This document shows, piece after piece, positions 52,196 to 62,364 of a DNA stretch of 64,000 nucleotides. The notes beneath the pieces were generated by a model. The model was not told the DNA's origin and did no database searches. It saw only the letters and a program-made list of their open reading frames with translations. The stretch is taken from contig NZ_JACAOY010000007.1 in assembly GCF_013385985.1 (NCBI RefSeq), positions 62,001-126,000 of the forward strand, in the 5' to 3' direction. Both the position numbers and the translations under genes were made by a program. Origin of the DNA: Pseudomonas sp. B6002 (GTDB lineage: Bacteria > Pseudomonadota > Gammaproteobacteria > Pseudomonadales > Pseudomonadaceae). How positions within the stretch are numbered: the stretch's first letter is position 1; each line of letters opens with the position of its first letter.

Positions 52196-55100
52196 TCAGG
52201 CTTCGACCAAAGACCATTGCTTGCTCAGGCGCTTGTCGGAAATCGGCACTTTGGTGCCCAACTGCTGGGCAAACAACGACACCCGGTATTCCTCCAGCCA
52301 CCAGCGGTACAGCTCCAGCTGGGGGTCGCGCTTACCTTCCTGGGCATGCTTTTTCAGGCGGTTTTCGTACTGGGTCCACAGGCCCGCCAGCTCTGCGCTC
52401 CACACCCGGTCCTTTTGCACCTGGCTCGGCAGCTTCTCCAGGCGCAGTTCGATGGCCTTGAGAAAGCGCGGCAATTCCTTGAACCATTGTGCCGGGGTTT
52501 CCCGCACAAAACCGGGATAGACCAGGTGGCTGAGCTGCTGCTTGATATCGTTCAAGGCCACGGCCTGGGCCAGGTCGATCTTGCCCTTGAAGCGTTTTTG
52601 CAGGCCATGCCAGAGTTTCAGCACCTCCAGGGTCAGGCGCGCCAGGCGCTCGGCGTGTTCGGTCCAGCTGCCGCGCTTGCGCTCGGCCAACGCCGCCAAA
52701 CCGGCGCCATCACGTGGCAGGCTGGCTTCGCCCTCGAGCACGCAGGTGTCGAGGCTGGCCAGCAGGATGTCCTCCACCAGCGCATCAATGCGCCCCAGTT
52801 CGCGGTACATCAGGCCAAGTTCGGTCAAGCCCGGCAACTTGCCGCGCAGGAATTTGGCCGGTTCCGCCAGTTGCTGCATCAACAAACGTTGCAACGCACG
52901 ACGGTGCTGGAACTCGGCCTCGGCGGCCGTAGAGAAACGCCCTTCCTTGACCGTGCCGTTTTCTTCAACCAATGCCGGGTACACCGTCATCGACAGGCCG
53001 GCGATCTTTTGCTGGGTCTTCTCGGCCACTGCCGCGAACACCTTGGCCTCCACCGGTTGCTGGCTCTTTGCGGTTTGCGGCACGGCCAACGCAGCCTGGC
53101 TGGCCTCGGCGAACCGCGCGGTCAGCTCGGCCAGGTCGCGGCCTTCGCCGAGGAACTTGCCCTGGCCGTCGACCACTTCCAGGTTCATCTTCAGGTGGTT
53201 TTCCACCTGTTGCGCCGCCTCGGCCCAGGCTTCATCGCTGACCCGAGCGCCAGTCATGCGCAATAACTCGCGACCCAGTGCCTGGGGCAGCGAGCCCTGG
53301 CCGAATTCGATGCGTTGCAGCGCAGCCTTGACGAAGTCCGGCACCGGCACGAAGTTCTTGCGTAGGGCCTTGGGCAAGTTGCGCACCAGGGCGATGCACT
53401 TGGCTTCGATCACCCCGGGCACCAACCATTCGAGGCGCTCTGGCGGCAAGGCTGGCAGGAGGGGCGCCGGCACGCGCAAGGTCACACCATCGCGGGGGTG
53501 GTTGGGTTCGAAGTGGTAACTCAACGCCAGTTCCAGGTCACCCAAGTGCAGGGTGTCCGGGTAATGCAGGGCAGTGACTTCACTGGCCTCGCGGGCCAAC
53601 ACGTCTTCTTCGCGCATGATCAACAGCTGCGGGTTCTTCTGGCTGTTGACCTTGTACCAGCTGTCGAACGTGGCGGTCTGGTGGATCTCGGCCGGCAGCC
53701 GCGCGTCGTAGAAGGCGTAGAGGGTTTCTTCGTCGGCCAGGATGTCGCGGCGGCGCGCCTTGGCTTCCAGCTCATCCAGCTGTTCCAGCAGTTGCTGGTT
53801 GGCCGTCAGGCACTTGGCGCGGGACTGAATCTCACCCCGCACCAGGCCTTCACGGATAAACAACTCGCGGGACACCACCGGGTCGACCGGCCCGTAATGC
53901 ACCGGCCGGCGCCCGACCACAATCAACCCGAACAAGGTGATCTGTTCAAACGCCACGACCTGGCCGCGCTTCTTCTCCCAGTGGGGCTCGAAGTGGTTTT
54001 TCTTGATCAGGTGCCCGGCCAGCGGTTCGATCCAGTCGGCATCGATCTTGGCCACCATGCGCGCATAGAGCTTGGTGGTTTCCACCAGTTCGGCGGTCAT
54101 CAGCCATTGCGGACGCTTCTTGCCGATGCCCGACGACGGGTGAATCCAGAAGCGCCGCTGACGCGCGCCCAGGTAGTCACCGTCTTCGGCTTTCTGGCCG
54201 ATCTGGCTGAGCAGGCCGGAGAGCACCGCCTTGTGCAGTTTCGGGTAGTCGGCCGGGTCTTTGTTGATCGCAAGCTGCATGTCACGGCAGATCAGGCTCA
54301 ACTGACGATGGGAGTCACGCCATTCGCGCAGGCGCAAATAGTTGAGGAAGTTCTTGCGGCACCAATTGCGCAGCGGGCTGGCGGTCAACGCCTGGCGTTG
54401 TTCTTCAAAACCGCGCCACAAATTGACCAGCCCGGCGAAGTCCGAGTCTGCGTCTTTCCACTGCGCGTGGGCCTGGTCGGCGGCCTGTTGACGCTCCGGT
54501 GGGCGCTCGCGCGGATCCTGAATCGACATGGCACTGGCCACGATCAGCACTTCCTGCAAGCTGCCGAGCTTGGCCGCTTCGAGCAGCATGCGGCCCATGC
54601 GCGGGTCCACCGGCAGGCGCGCCAGTTGGCGGCCCAACGGCGTGAGCTGGCTGTTGCGGTCAACGGCTGACAGCTCTTGCAGCAGGTTGAAACCGTCGCT
54701 GATGGCCTTGCCATCCGGTGGTTCGATAAACGGGAAGTCGGTGATCTCGCCGAGGCGCAAATGGAGCATCTGCAGGATTACGGCGGCGAGGTTGGTGCGC
54801 AGGATCTCGGGGTCGGTGAATTCAGGGCGCCCGATAAAATCCTCTTCGCTGTACAGGCGCACGCAGATGCCCGGCTCAACCCGGCCACAACGGCCTTTAC
54901 GCTGGTTGGCACTGGCCTGGGAAATCGCCTCGATCGGCAGGCGCTGCACCTTGGCGCGGTAGCTGTAGCGGCTGATGCGCGCGGTACCGCTGTCGATCAC
55001 ATAACGAATGCCCGGCACCGTCAGCGAGGTTTCCGCAACGTTGGTGGCCAGCACCACACGGCGGCCCGGGTGGGATTGGAAAATGCGCTGCTGTTCGGCC

Positions 55101-56107
55101 GGCGACAGGCGTGCGTACAGCGGCAAAATTTCGGTGTGCTTGAGCTGGGCCTTGCGCAGCATGTCGGCGGCGTCGCGGATCTCGCGCTCGCCGGGCAGGA
55201 ACACCAACACGTCACCGGGGCTGCGCCGTTCGCTGCGCTCATAGGCGGCGATTTCATCAAGGGTGGCGAGGATCGCCTGGTCGACGGTGAGGTCGTCCTC
55301 GACACGGTTGCCCTCCTCATCCTGTTCCAGGGTCAGCGGGCGGTACCAGGTGTCGACCGGGAAGGTACGGCCCGACACTTCGACAATCGGCGCATCGTCA
55401 AAATGCTTGGAGAAGCGCTCCAGGTCGATGGTCGCCGAGGTGATGATGACTTTGAGGTCCGGGCGACGCGGCAGCAGGGTCTTCAGGTAGCCCAGCAGGA
55501 AGTCGATGTTCAGGCTGCGTTCGTGGGCTTCGTCAACGATGATCGTGTCGTAGCGTTCCAGGTAGCGGTCGTTCTGGGTTTCCGCCAGCAGGATGCCGTC
55601 GGTCATCAGCTTGATCAGCGTGTTGGAATCGCTCTGGTCTTCGAAGCGCACCTGGTAGCCGACCAGCGCGCCCAGCGGCGTGCCCAGTTCTTCGGCGACC
55701 CGGCTGGCCACGCTGCGCGCCGCGATCCGGCGTGGCTGGGTGTGGCCGATCAGGCCGAACTGGCCGCGACCGATTTCCAGGCAGATCTTCGGCAACTGGG
55801 TGGTTTTGCCCGAGCCGGTTTCGCCGGCAATGATCAGCACCTGGTGCTTGTTCAAGGCTTCTTTGATTTCATCGCGCTTGGCGGCAATCGGCAGGCTGTC
55901 GTCATAACGGATCACCGGCAGGCTGGCACGCCGCGCCGTAACCTGGGCGCAGGAGGCCTGCATGCGCGCCACCCATTGCGCCAACTTGTCCTCGTCGGGC
56001 TTTTTGCGCAGCTCAAGCAATTGCCGCCGCAAGCGGTGGCGGTCGGCGAGCATGGCGTGATCGAGGGTTTTGAGCAGTTGGTCGATAGTGGGCGCTTGGT
56101 CAGTCAT
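52196..56107 (-). CDS. hrpA: ATP-dependent RNA helicase HrpA
   Basis: At 1303 residues this is the full length of bacterial HrpA. It has Walker A GETGSGKT at about 95-102 and DEAH (IVDEAHERSLN) at about 192-195. The SAT motif IITSATIDLERFSKHF, QRKGRCGRVEPG and PFIEPPDGKAISDGFNLL also fit. The OB-like and long C-terminal DUF3418-type domain follow. HrpA has been linked to resolving stalled ribosomes on damaged or structured mRNA. It is monocistronic, bounded by REP elements on both sides. Confidence 0.95.
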   Translation of the reverse strand: MTDQAPTIDQLLKTLDHAMLADRHRLRRQLLELRKKPDEDKLAQWVARMQASCAQVTARRASLPVIRYDDSLPIAAKRDEIKEALNKHQVLIIAGETGSGKTTQLPKICLEIGRGQFGLIGHTQPRRIAARSVASRVAEELGTPLGALVGYQVRFEDQSDSNTLIKLMTDGILLAETQNDRYLERYDTIIVDEAHERSLNIDFLLGYLKTLLPRRPDLKVIITSATIDLERFSKHFDDAPIVEVSGRTFPVDTWYRPLTLEQDEEGNRVEDDLTVDQAILATLDEIAAYERSERRSPGDVLVFLPGEREIRDAADMLRKAQLKHTEILPLYARLSPAEQQRIFQSHPGRRVVLATNVAETSLTVPGIRYVIDSGTARISRYSYRAKVQRLPIEAISQASANQRKGRCGRVEPGICVRLYSEEDFIGRPEFTDPEILRTNLAAVILQMLHLRLGEITDFPFIEPPDGKAISDGFNLLQELSAVDRNSQLTPLGRQLARLPVDPRMGRMLLEAAKLGSLQEVLIVASAMSIQDPRERPPERQQAADQAHAQWKDADSDFAGLVNLWRGFEEQRQALTASPLRNWCRKNFLNYLRLREWRDSHRQLSLICRDMQLAINKDPADYPKLHKAVLSGLLSQIGQKAEDGDYLGARQRRFWIHPSSGIGKKRPQWLMTAELVETTKLYARMVAKIDADWIEPLAGHLIKKNHFEPHWEKKRGQVVAFEQITLFGLIVVGRRPVHYGPVDPVVSRELFIREGLVRGEIQSRAKCLTANQQLLEQLDELEAKARRRDILADEETLYAFYDARLPAEIHQTATFDSWYKVNSQKNPQLLIMREEDVLAREASEVTALHYPDTLHLGDLELALSYHFEPNHPRDGVTLRVPAPLLPALPPERLEWLVPGVIEAKCIALVRNLPKALRKNFVPVPDFVKAALQRIEFGQGSLPQALGRELLRMTGARVSDEAWAEAAQQVENHLKMNLEVVDGQGKFLGEGRDLAELTARFAEASQAALAVPQTAKSQQPVEAKVFAAVAEKTQQKIAGLSMTVYPALVEENGTVKEGRFSTAAEAEFQHRRALQRLLMQQLAEPAKFLRGKLPGLTELGLMYRELGRIDALVEDILLASLDTCVLEGEASLPRDGAGLAALAERKRGSWTEHAERLARLTLEVLKLWHGLQKRFKGKIDLAQAVALNDIKQQLSHLVYPGFVRETPAQWFKELPRFLKAIELRLEKLPSQVQKDRVWSAELAGLWTQYENRLKKHAQEGKRDPQLELYRWWLEEYRVSLFAQQLGTKVPISDKRLSKQWSLVEA

Positions 56108-56210
56108 CAGCTACTTGACGGTCATCTGTATAGGCACGGCCGGCAAGTGTGGCAGAAAAGCGTCTCGTCTGGCAGGCGGCTGAGTGGCATCAAGGATAAA
56201 CCCAATCAAA

Positions 56211-56300
56211 TGTGGGAGCGGGCTTGCCCGCGATTACGATCTGTCAGCAACACCTCTACCGCCTGATACACCGCTATCGCGGGCAAGCCCGCTCCCACAC
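56211..56300. repeat. REP pair (TGTGGGAGCGGGC type)
   Basis: TGTGGGAGCGGGCTTGCCCGCGAT is paired with ATCGCGGGCAAGCCCGCTCCCACA. Confidence 0.93.
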
Positions 56301-56324
56301 AAGCCCTCCCACAAGGAGCAGGCG

Positions 56325-58034
56325 TTAGAGCGGGTCTTTGCGCCGGTATGGGAACACATCGATGACCTTGCCGGCGCGAATCGCCTCCTGCAGGCCCTTC
56401 CAGTAGTCCGCGTTGTACAACTCGCCGTGCAGCTCATCGAACAGCTGGCGCTGGCTGGCGTCGGCGAACAGGAACGGCGGGAATTCCTCGGGGAACACGT
56501 CCAGCGGGCCAATGGAGTACCAGGGCTCGGAGGCCATTTCGTCCTCGGGGGTGCGCGGCGCGGGGATATGGCGGAAGTTGGCCTCGGTCAGAAAGCAGAT
56601 TTCGTCGTAGTCGTAGAACACCACGCGACCGTGGCGGGTGACGCCGAAGTTTTTCAGCAGCATGTCACCGGGAAAGATATTCGCCGCCGCCAGCTGCTTG
56701 ATGGCCTGGCCATAGTCTTCCAGGGCTTCGCGCACCTGGGCGGGGTTGGCGTTATCGAGGTAGAGGTTGAGCGGGGTCATGCGCCGCTCGGTCCAGCAGT
56801 GGCGGATAAGCACCGTATCGCCTTCCACTTCGACGGTGCCGGCCGCGACTTCCAACAGTTCTGCCAGGCAGTCGGGTTCGAACTTGCTCAGGGGGAAACG
56901 AAAATCGGCGAACTCCTGGGTATCGGCCATGCGCCCGACCCTGTCGACGCTTTTGACCAGCCGGTACTTCTCGATCACCGTGGCGCGGTTGACGTTTTTT
57001 GACGGCGAAAAGCGGTCCTTGATGATCTTGAACACGGTGTTGAAGCCCGGCAGGGTAAACACGCTCATGACCATGCCACGCACGCCCGGGGCCATGATGA
57101 AGCGATCATCGGTGGTGGCCAGGTGGTTAATCAGCGCGCGATAGAACTCCGACTTGCCGTGCTTGTAGAAGCCGATGGAGGTGTACAGCTCGGCGATGTG
57201 CTTGCCCGGCAGGATGCGCCTGAGAAAGCCGATGAATTCCGCCGGCACCGGCACGTCGACCATGAAGTAGGAACGGGTGAACGAGAAGATGATCGACACG
57301 TCGGCTTCGTCGGTGATCAGCGCATCGATCTGGATGCCGCGCCCCTCGCGGTGCAGCAACGGGATCGCCAGCGGCCACTGTTCGTCGCGGGTGTAGAGGC
57401 GGCCCACGAGGTAGGCGCCTTTGTTGCGATAGAGCACCGAGGAAAACAACTCGACATTGAGGTCCGGGTCTTTGCACACCCAGTCCGGCAGGTTTTCCCG
57501 TAGCTGGGCTTCAAGGCGACGCAGATCAGCTGGCAGGTCGGCGTAGGGTTCGCTGAAGCGGTAGTCGGCAAACACCTGCGCCAGCATCTGGGCAATCTTG
57601 CCATTTGGCGTGTAGGTGCGGGTTTGCGCTGCCCGCGCCCGGCGCAGGCTGGGCCGGGTGGTGTGGATGAACATGCAGCCGTCGCTGATCAGGTCGTGGC
57701 TGAACAGGCCGCAGAAGATCGAGTTGTACCAGGTCTCGGACAGCTCATCGTCAAAGCGCAGGTCGATCAAGCCGATGTAGGCGCTTTTGACCAGGGGCCA
57801 GGCATCCACCTCCAACAGCACCGCGTCATCGAAGCTGGCTCGCAAGCGCGCCGTGACTTCGCCGACCTTTTCTTCATACAGGTTGATCCGCGCCGCCGAC
57901 GCCGCCTGCCCAAGTTGCCACTGCGCCTTCTCGAACCGCTCGCGGGCACCGTCGGTGATCTGGCGGAAATGCTCACGGTAGTCGTCGAAGCCATCGAGGA
58001 TCATCCGGGCGATGGCGGGGGCGGATTGCGACAT
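56325..58034 (-). CDS. aceK: Isocitrate dehydrogenase kinase/phosphatase
   Basis: ATG 58034 ([20 protein letters not shown]) gives 569 residues, normal for AceK. Typical stretches are [40 protein letters not shown] and [20 protein letters not shown] (the ATP/GXXG-like region). The catalytic-site stretch [20 protein letters not shown] follows. It phosphorylates and dephosphorylates isocitrate dehydrogenase, switching carbon between the TCA cycle and the glyoxylate shunt. In Pseudomonas it is separate from aceA and aceB, as here. Confidence 0.95.
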   Translation of the reverse strand: MSQSAPAIARMILDGFDDYREHFRQITDGARERFEKAQWQLGQAASAARINLYEEKVGEVTARLRASFDDAVLLEVDAWPLVKSAYIGLIDLRFDDELSETWYNSIFCGLFSHDLISDGCMFIHTTRPSLRRARAAQTRTYTPNGKIAQMLAQVFADYRFSEPYADLPADLRRLEAQLRENLPDWVCKDPDLNVELFSSVLYRNKGAYLVGRLYTRDEQWPLAIPLLHREGRGIQIDALITDEADVSIIFSFTRSYFMVDVPVPAEFIGFLRRILPGKHIAELYTSIGFYKHGKSEFYRALINHLATTDDRFIMAPGVRGMVMSVFTLPGFNTVFKIIKDRFSPSKNVNRATVIEKYRLVKSVDRVGRMADTQEFADFRFPLSKFEPDCLAELLEVAAGTVEVEGDTVLIRHCWTERRMTPLNLYLDNANPAQVREALEDYGQAIKQLAAANIFPGDMLLKNFGVTRHGRVVFYDYDEICFLTEANFRHIPAPRTPEDEMASEPWYSIGPLDVFPEEFPPFLFADASQRQLFDELHGELYNADYWKGLQEAIRAGKVIDVFPYRRKDPL

Positions 58035-58434
58035 GCGGGAAACCTCTGGCGGGCATCTGGATGCCCTGAGCTTAGCCAGTGAATAGAAGCAGGAGAAGGA
58101 GGATTTTTCGCGGCAGGTTGTACAGCTTTGCGCACTTCGTACATTTATTTTCAATTTTCACAATTCGACCAATCGGTCAGTAAACGCACCAAAAAGTCGC
58201 ACGAATCGCTACCCGCCCTCACCTGCACGCCTGAATCGGCGGGGCTTGGCGCTTTTGCACGGTAAAACCCGCTATGTCACTGAAGTTCACCGTTTGTAAC
58301 CATCTTGATACAGCGTAAGGGAAACCCTGATTACCACCTTAGTGGCACTTTGATATATAGCGCGCCCTCTCCCACCCTAACAAGGTCTGAAGACCGATCC
58401 GGGAACAGGTTCTAATCGCCCAAGGAGCATTGAG
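58035..58434. other. Divergent intergenic region, aceK / chemoreceptor
   Basis: This 400-nt region is AT-richer in the middle. It holds GACCAATCGGTC (58167-58178), an inverted repeat of the TetR-operator type, and TATATA near 58354, a possible minus-10 for the chemoreceptor gene. No ORF with a ribosome site was found. Confidence 0.35.
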
Positions 58435-60060
58435 ATGTCATTGAGGAACATGAGGATCGGATTGCGTGCCAGTCTGAGTTTTGGGGTTTTGGCCAGCATG
58501 TTGGTGATTGTCGGCCTGTTTGGCTTGGGGCAGATGGCCAAGCTGCGCGAAAGTGCACTGGTCATCGAAGATTCGTGGATGCCGAGCATCGAGAGTATCC
58601 ACGACGCCGCCGCCTGTATCGCCAGCATCCGCCTGGAGGCCTTGCGCCTGGCGACCACCGACGAGTCGCGGGTGCGGGATAACAGCAAAAGCCTGATCAC
58701 TCGCCAGCGCAGCGAACTGCAAACGTTGCTCGATCACCACCAAGACCTGCTCAGCGGCGATGAAGAACGCGAGATGCTCATGCAACTCAAGGCCAACGTG
58801 AACACCTACGTGACCATCGTCGGGCAGATGGTCGCGCTGGTCGACAAGGACCAGCAGCAAGACGCCATCGACTTGCTCACCAGCCGCCTGGCGCCCCAGG
58901 GCACCGTCCTCAATAAAAGCCTGGAGGACATGATCACCTTCAACCAGAAAGGCGTGGAAGACGCCGCCGGCCTGGCCGCACAGATGTACACCAACGCCCA
59001 GTGGGTGGTCGGCCTGATCATCCTGTGTGCCCTGATCGCCACGCTGCTGTTGGCCTGGCTGTTGACCCGCAGCATCACGGCGCCCATCGGCCAGGCCTTG
59101 GCCGTGGCCCGCACCATCGCCGGTGGCGACTTGAGCCAGCCGATCGTGGTGCACGGGCGGGACGAACCGGCGCAATTGCTGGCTGCCCTCTCCACCATGC
59201 AGGTGCAACTGCAAACCACCATCCGTGGCATCAGCGAGTCGGCGCAGCAACTGGCCTCTGCCGCCGAAGAGATGAGTTCGGTGATGGAACAGAGCACCCG
59301 TGGCCTGCAGGCGCAGAACGATGAAATCGAACAAGCCGCCACGGCCGTGAACGAGATGAGCGCAGCGGTGGACGAGGTGGCAGGCAATGCGGTGTCCAGT
59401 GCCGAGGCGTCCAAGGCCTCTGATGAGGACAGCAAGCACGGCCACTACCAGATCAGCGAAACCATCAGCTCGATCCAGAACCTGGTGGACGAAGTGCTCG
59501 GTGCCTCGACCAAGGCCGAAGGCCTGGCCGTGCAAGCCCAGGACATCAGCAAGGTGCTGGAAGTGATCCGCGGCATCGCCGGGCAAACCAACCTGCTGGC
59601 ACTGAACGCTGCCATCGAAGCCGCCCGCGCCGGTGAAGCCGGGCGCGGTTTTGCGGTGGTCGCCGATGAGGTGCGTTCCCTGGCACAACGTACCCAGGAC
59701 TCCACCGAAGAAATCGAGCAGATGATCACCGGTATCCAGCAAGGCACCCAAGGCACCGTCGAGGCGCTCAACAGCAGCGCCGAACACGCCGGCCAGACCC
59801 TGCAACGGGCCAACAGCGCCGGCAGCGCGCTGGAAAAAATCACCGCCGCCATCTCGCAGATCAGCCAGCGCAACCTGGTGATCGCCAGCGCCGCCGAGCA
59901 GCAGGCGCTGGTCGCCCGCGAAGTGGACCGCAGCCTGGTGAACATCCGTGACCTGTCCACCCAAACAGCGGCGGGGGCCACTCAGACCTCAGCCGCCAGC
60001 CAGGAATTGTCGCGCCTGGCGGTGGACCTGAATGGGCTGGTCACACGGTTTGTCCTGTAA
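58435..60060 (+). CDS. Methyl-accepting chemotaxis protein
   Basis: The 541-residue receptor has an N-terminal membrane helix (about residues 10-32) and a periplasmic four-helix-bundle ligand domain (about 33-187). A second membrane helix (about 190-212) and a HAMP domain ([20 protein letters not shown]) follow. A long coiled-coil signalling domain carries the hairpin tip [20 protein letters not shown] and [20 protein letters not shown]. Such receptors pass signal to CheA/CheW. The ligand cannot be predicted from sequence. Confidence 0.93.
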   Translation: MSLRNMRIGLRASLSFGVLASMLVIVGLFGLGQMAKLRESALVIEDSWMPSIESIHDAAACIASIRLEALRLATTDESRVRDNSKSLITRQRSELQTLLDHHQDLLSGDEEREMLMQLKANVNTYVTIVGQMVALVDKDQQQDAIDLLTSRLAPQGTVLNKSLEDMITFNQKGVEDAAGLAAQMYTNAQWVVGLIILCALIATLLLAWLLTRSITAPIGQALAVARTIAGGDLSQPIVVHGRDEPAQLLAALSTMQVQLQTTIRGISESAQQLASAAEEMSSVMEQSTRGLQAQNDEIEQAATAVNEMSAAVDEVAGNAVSSAEASKASDEDSKHGHYQISETISSIQNLVDEVLGASTKAEGLAVQAQDISKVLEVIRGIAGQTNLLALNAAIEAARAGEAGRGFAVVADEVRSLAQRTQDSTEEIEQMITGIQQGTQGTVEALNSSAEHAGQTLQRANSAGSALEKITAAISQISQRNLVIASAAEQQALVAREVDRSLVNIRDLSTQTAAGATQTSAASQELSRLAVDLNGLVTRFVL

Positions 60061-60112
60061 TCCCTCAAGGCGTCGTGCAACACTCGCCGCCTGATGGATG
60101 TAGGAGTATTTC

Positions 60113-61009
60113 GTGAGACCTGTCGACACCTTGTACCTGCTGGGGCTGGCTGCTATCTGGGGCGCCAGCTTCCTGTTCATGCGCATCATTGCGCCGGAGA
60201 TCGGCACGGTGCCGACGGCGTTTTTTCGCGTGTCGATTGCCGCCGCCGGTTTGCTGGTGATTTTGGCGGTGATGCGGGTGAACTGGGATTTCCAGGGCAA
60301 ATTCAAGACGGTGTTGCTGCTGGGGGTGATCAACTCCGGGATCCCCGCGACCATGTACTCGGTGGCGGCCCAGGTGCTGCCAGCGGGTTACTCGGCGATC
60401 TTCAACGCCACCACGCCGTTGATGGGTGTGTTGATCGGCGGGCTGTTCTTCAGCGAGCGCCTCACCCCGTCGAAAATCGCCGGCGTGACCCTGGGACTGT
60501 TTGGCGTGGGCGTACTGACCCGCGCCGGACCGGTGGCGTTTGACCTGCAATTGTTGATGGGGGCGCTGGCCTGCCTGTTGGCGACCACCTGCTACGGCTT
60601 CGCCGGGTTCCTGGCGCGGCGTTGGCTGGATCAACGCGGGGGCCTGGACAGTCGCCTGTCAGCGTTGGGCAGTATGCTCGGCGCAACGTTGTTCCTGCTG
60701 CCGTTCTTTGCCTACAGCGCCATCAGCCATCCGCCCGCCAGTTGGGGTGGGTGGCAAGTGTGGTTGTCGTTGCTGGGGCTTGGGCTGGTGTGCACGGCGT
60801 TTGCCTACATTCTTTACTTCCGGTTGCTGTCGTCCATCGGGCCGGTCAAGTCGATGACCGTGACCTTCATGATTCCGCCGTTTGGCGTGTTGTGGGGGGC
60901 GTTGCTGCTGGATGAGCCGTTGTCGATGGCGCATCTGTATGGCGGGGTGTTGATTGCAGGAGCGTTGTGGTTGGTGCTGCGGCCTCGAAAACTGACACGC
61001 CCCCTGTAG
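60113..61009 (+). CDS. EamA/DMT-family transporter
   Basis: The start is GTG 60113 with AGGAG at a suitable distance. The 298-residue protein has ten membrane helices with EamA signatures LGLAAIWGASFLFMRIIAPE and TPLMGVLIGGLFFSERLTPS, then FAYILYFRLLSSIGPVKSMT. The substrate is unknown. The last codon is followed by TAG, which belongs to the REP element beginning at 61005, so the reading frame ends inside the repeat. Confidence 0.85.
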   Translation: MRPVDTLYLLGLAAIWGASFLFMRIIAPEIGTVPTAFFRVSIAAAGLLVILAVMRVNWDFQGKFKTVLLLGVINSGIPATMYSVAAQVLPAGYSAIFNATTPLMGVLIGGLFFSERLTPSKIAGVTLGLFGVGVLTRAGPVAFDLQLLMGALACLLATTCYGFAGFLARRWLDQRGGLDSRLSALGSMLGATLFLLPFFAYSAISHPPASWGGWQVWLSLLGLGLVCTAFAYILYFRLLSSIGPVKSMTVTFMIPPFGVLWGALLLDEPLSMAHLYGGVLIAGALWLVLRPRKLTRPL

Positions 61010-61071
61010 GAGCCCGGCTTGCCGGCGATGGCGTCATTGAGATCGCCATCGCCGGCAAGCCGGGCTCCTAC
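61005..61071. repeat. REP pair overlapping the DMT gene stop
   Basis: CTGTAGGAGCCCGGCTTGCCGGCGATGGCG is paired with CGCCATCGCCGGCAAGCCGGGCTCCTAC. Its TAG serves as the stop codon of the upstream gene. Confidence 0.9.
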
Positions 61072-61085
61072 CGAGGTGTGTTGCA

Positions 61086-61946
61086 TCAGGTTTTACGGAA
61101 GACGAACACCAGGCCGATGATGATCAACCCCATCCCCAGCAGGCTCAGCATTGCCAGCCTGTTGCCGAAGATCAGGTAGTCCATCACCGCCGTCACGGCC
61201 GGCACCAGGTAGAACAGGCTGGTGACATTCACCAGGTTGCCCCGGGCGATCAGGCGGTACAGCAACAGCGTTGCCAGCAAAGACACCACCAACCCCATCC
61301 ACAGCACCGGCACGAAAAAACCCGTGCTGTGTTCAAAGTGGAACGGTTGGAACGGCACGAATACCGCGCACAACAGCAACCCGGCCAGGTATTGCACCGG
61401 CAGTGTGCCCAGGGGGTTATCGGTGATGCGCTTTTGCATGATCGAACCAAAGGTCATGCTGGCCAATGCCAGCAGCCCGAACAGCATCCCCGCCAGGGAC
61501 ATGCCCGACAGGCCGATGCCTTGGTAGACCACCATGATCAACCCCGCCAGGCCCAGCCCCAAACCGAACATCCGGCGCCACGAACGCTGGCGCTCCATCA
61601 GCACCACGGTGAGGATCGGCTGCACGCCCATGATGGTTGCCATCACGCCGGGCGTGACTTTGAGGTCGAGGGCCAGCAGATAAAAAATCTGATAAGCCCC
61701 CAGCAACACCAGCCCGGTCGCCGCCGCATACAGCAGGGGTTTGCCGGGGCGCGGCAACTTCAACTTGAGGACCGGCACCAGGATCACCAGGCCCGCGAGG
61801 GCGATGGCAAAGCGGATCAGCAGGAAGGCAAAGAGTGACGCATGGGCCAGGCCCCATTTGGAGAAGATCGCCCCGCTGCTCCACAGCAGGACAAACAGGC
61901 TCGTCGAGGCCGCCGCGGCCACGGATTGTTTCGAAAGAACAGACAT
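61086..61946 (-). CDS. EamA/DMT-family transporter, convergent to the previous one
   Basis: ATG 61946 (MSVLSKQSVAAAAST) gives 286 residues. The protein has ten membrane helices with SLFVLLWSSGAIFSKWGLAH and GVMATIMGVQPILTVVLMER, plus SLFYLVPAVTAVMDYLIFGN. It is not a recent duplicate of the gene at 60113, since the sequences differ throughout. The two point at each other across a REP element. The substrate is unknown. Confidence 0.84.
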   Translation of the reverse strand: MSVLSKQSVAAAASTSLFVLLWSSGAIFSKWGLAHASLFAFLLIRFAIALAGLVILVPVLKLKLPRPGKPLLYAAATGLVLLGAYQIFYLLALDLKVTPGVMATIMGVQPILTVVLMERQRSWRRMFGLGLGLAGLIMVVYQGIGLSGMSLAGMLFGLLALASMTFGSIMQKRITDNPLGTLPVQYLAGLLLCAVFVPFQPFHFEHSTGFFVPVLWMGLVVSLLATLLLYRLIARGNLVNVTSLFYLVPAVTAVMDYLIFGNRLAMLSLLGMGLIIIGLVFVFRKT

Positions 61947-62042
61947 GGTTACCACCTGTCATCAGGCAAAAAAAGCCGATTCAGCAGACGCTGAAATGCA
62001 TTAGGTTTTTTTCAGGCGGGCAGACGGGAGCAGCGAAGCTGA

Positions 62043-62207
62043 TCAGCCCGAAATGCCAACACCCGGCGGTGATACGACTGCGTACACCGGCGTGCTGCTG
62101 ACAGGAGGGGGGTAGTGACTGATCTGCGCAGGCTGCTTTTCCCCGCACGGCACGACCACAGCGTTGACCGCTGAATCGACTACCGCTATGCGCTGGGAAG
62201 CTGGCAT
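62043..62207 (-). CDS. Possible 54-residue protein
   Basis: ATG 62207 (MPASQRIAVVDSAVNAVVVP) reads to a TGA at 62043 with the tail YPPPVSSTPVYAVVSPPGVG. Codon third positions are G/C-rich as in real genes, and the Pro/Val repeats are unusual. Only a weak AAGA-like ribosome site precedes the ATG. It lies upstream of the DMT gene on the same strand (96 nt gap) and could be co-transcribed with it. I do not recognise a characterised family, and it may be a non-coding shadow. Confidence 0.4.
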   Translation of the reverse strand: MPASQRIAVVDSAVNAVVVPCGEKQPAQISHYPPPVSSTPVYAVVSPPGVGISG

Positions 62208-62272
62208 GTGCTGATCTTTTTGAAGGAAGGAATACCGGCCGACTATAACCAGCCGCAAACATATTTTGCAAT

Positions 62273-62304
62273 AACTCCTCCGGGTCTTTTTGCGTGGAGG
62301 AGTT
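62273..62304. other. Hairpin that would pair the GGAGGAG sequence before the CPBP gene
   Basis: AACTCCTCC (62273-62281), a 14-nt loop and GGAGGAGTT (62296-62304) pair fully. The right arm is a perfect ribosome-binding sequence placed 5 nt before an in-frame ATG at 62308. It may sequester that site or act as a weak terminator (TTTTC follows). Confidence 0.55.
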
Positions 62305-62331
62305 TTCATGCGGCGGCAAAAGACCGGTCGC

Positions 62332-62337
62332 TATAAT
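62332..62337 (+). promoter_or_regulatory. Possible minus-10 (TATAAT) for the CPBP gene
   Basis: A perfect TATAAT lies 28 nt before the ATG at 62365 with no convincing minus-35. If used, the transcript would bypass the hairpin at 62273-62304. Confidence 0.35.
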
Positions 62338-62364
62338 GCCGCCGGGTTTTTCCAAGGATTTCAC

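Noticed and set aside
49996-52461. 821-codon open frame on the plus strand
   Set aside because: It runs antisense through the sigma factor, a REP and the FabH-like gene. Its composition is that of a mirrored high-GC gene.
58343-58360. Sigma54-type promoter for the chemoreceptor (TGGCAC present)
   Set aside because: The minus-24 element matches but the required GC at minus-12 is missing (TATAT instead).
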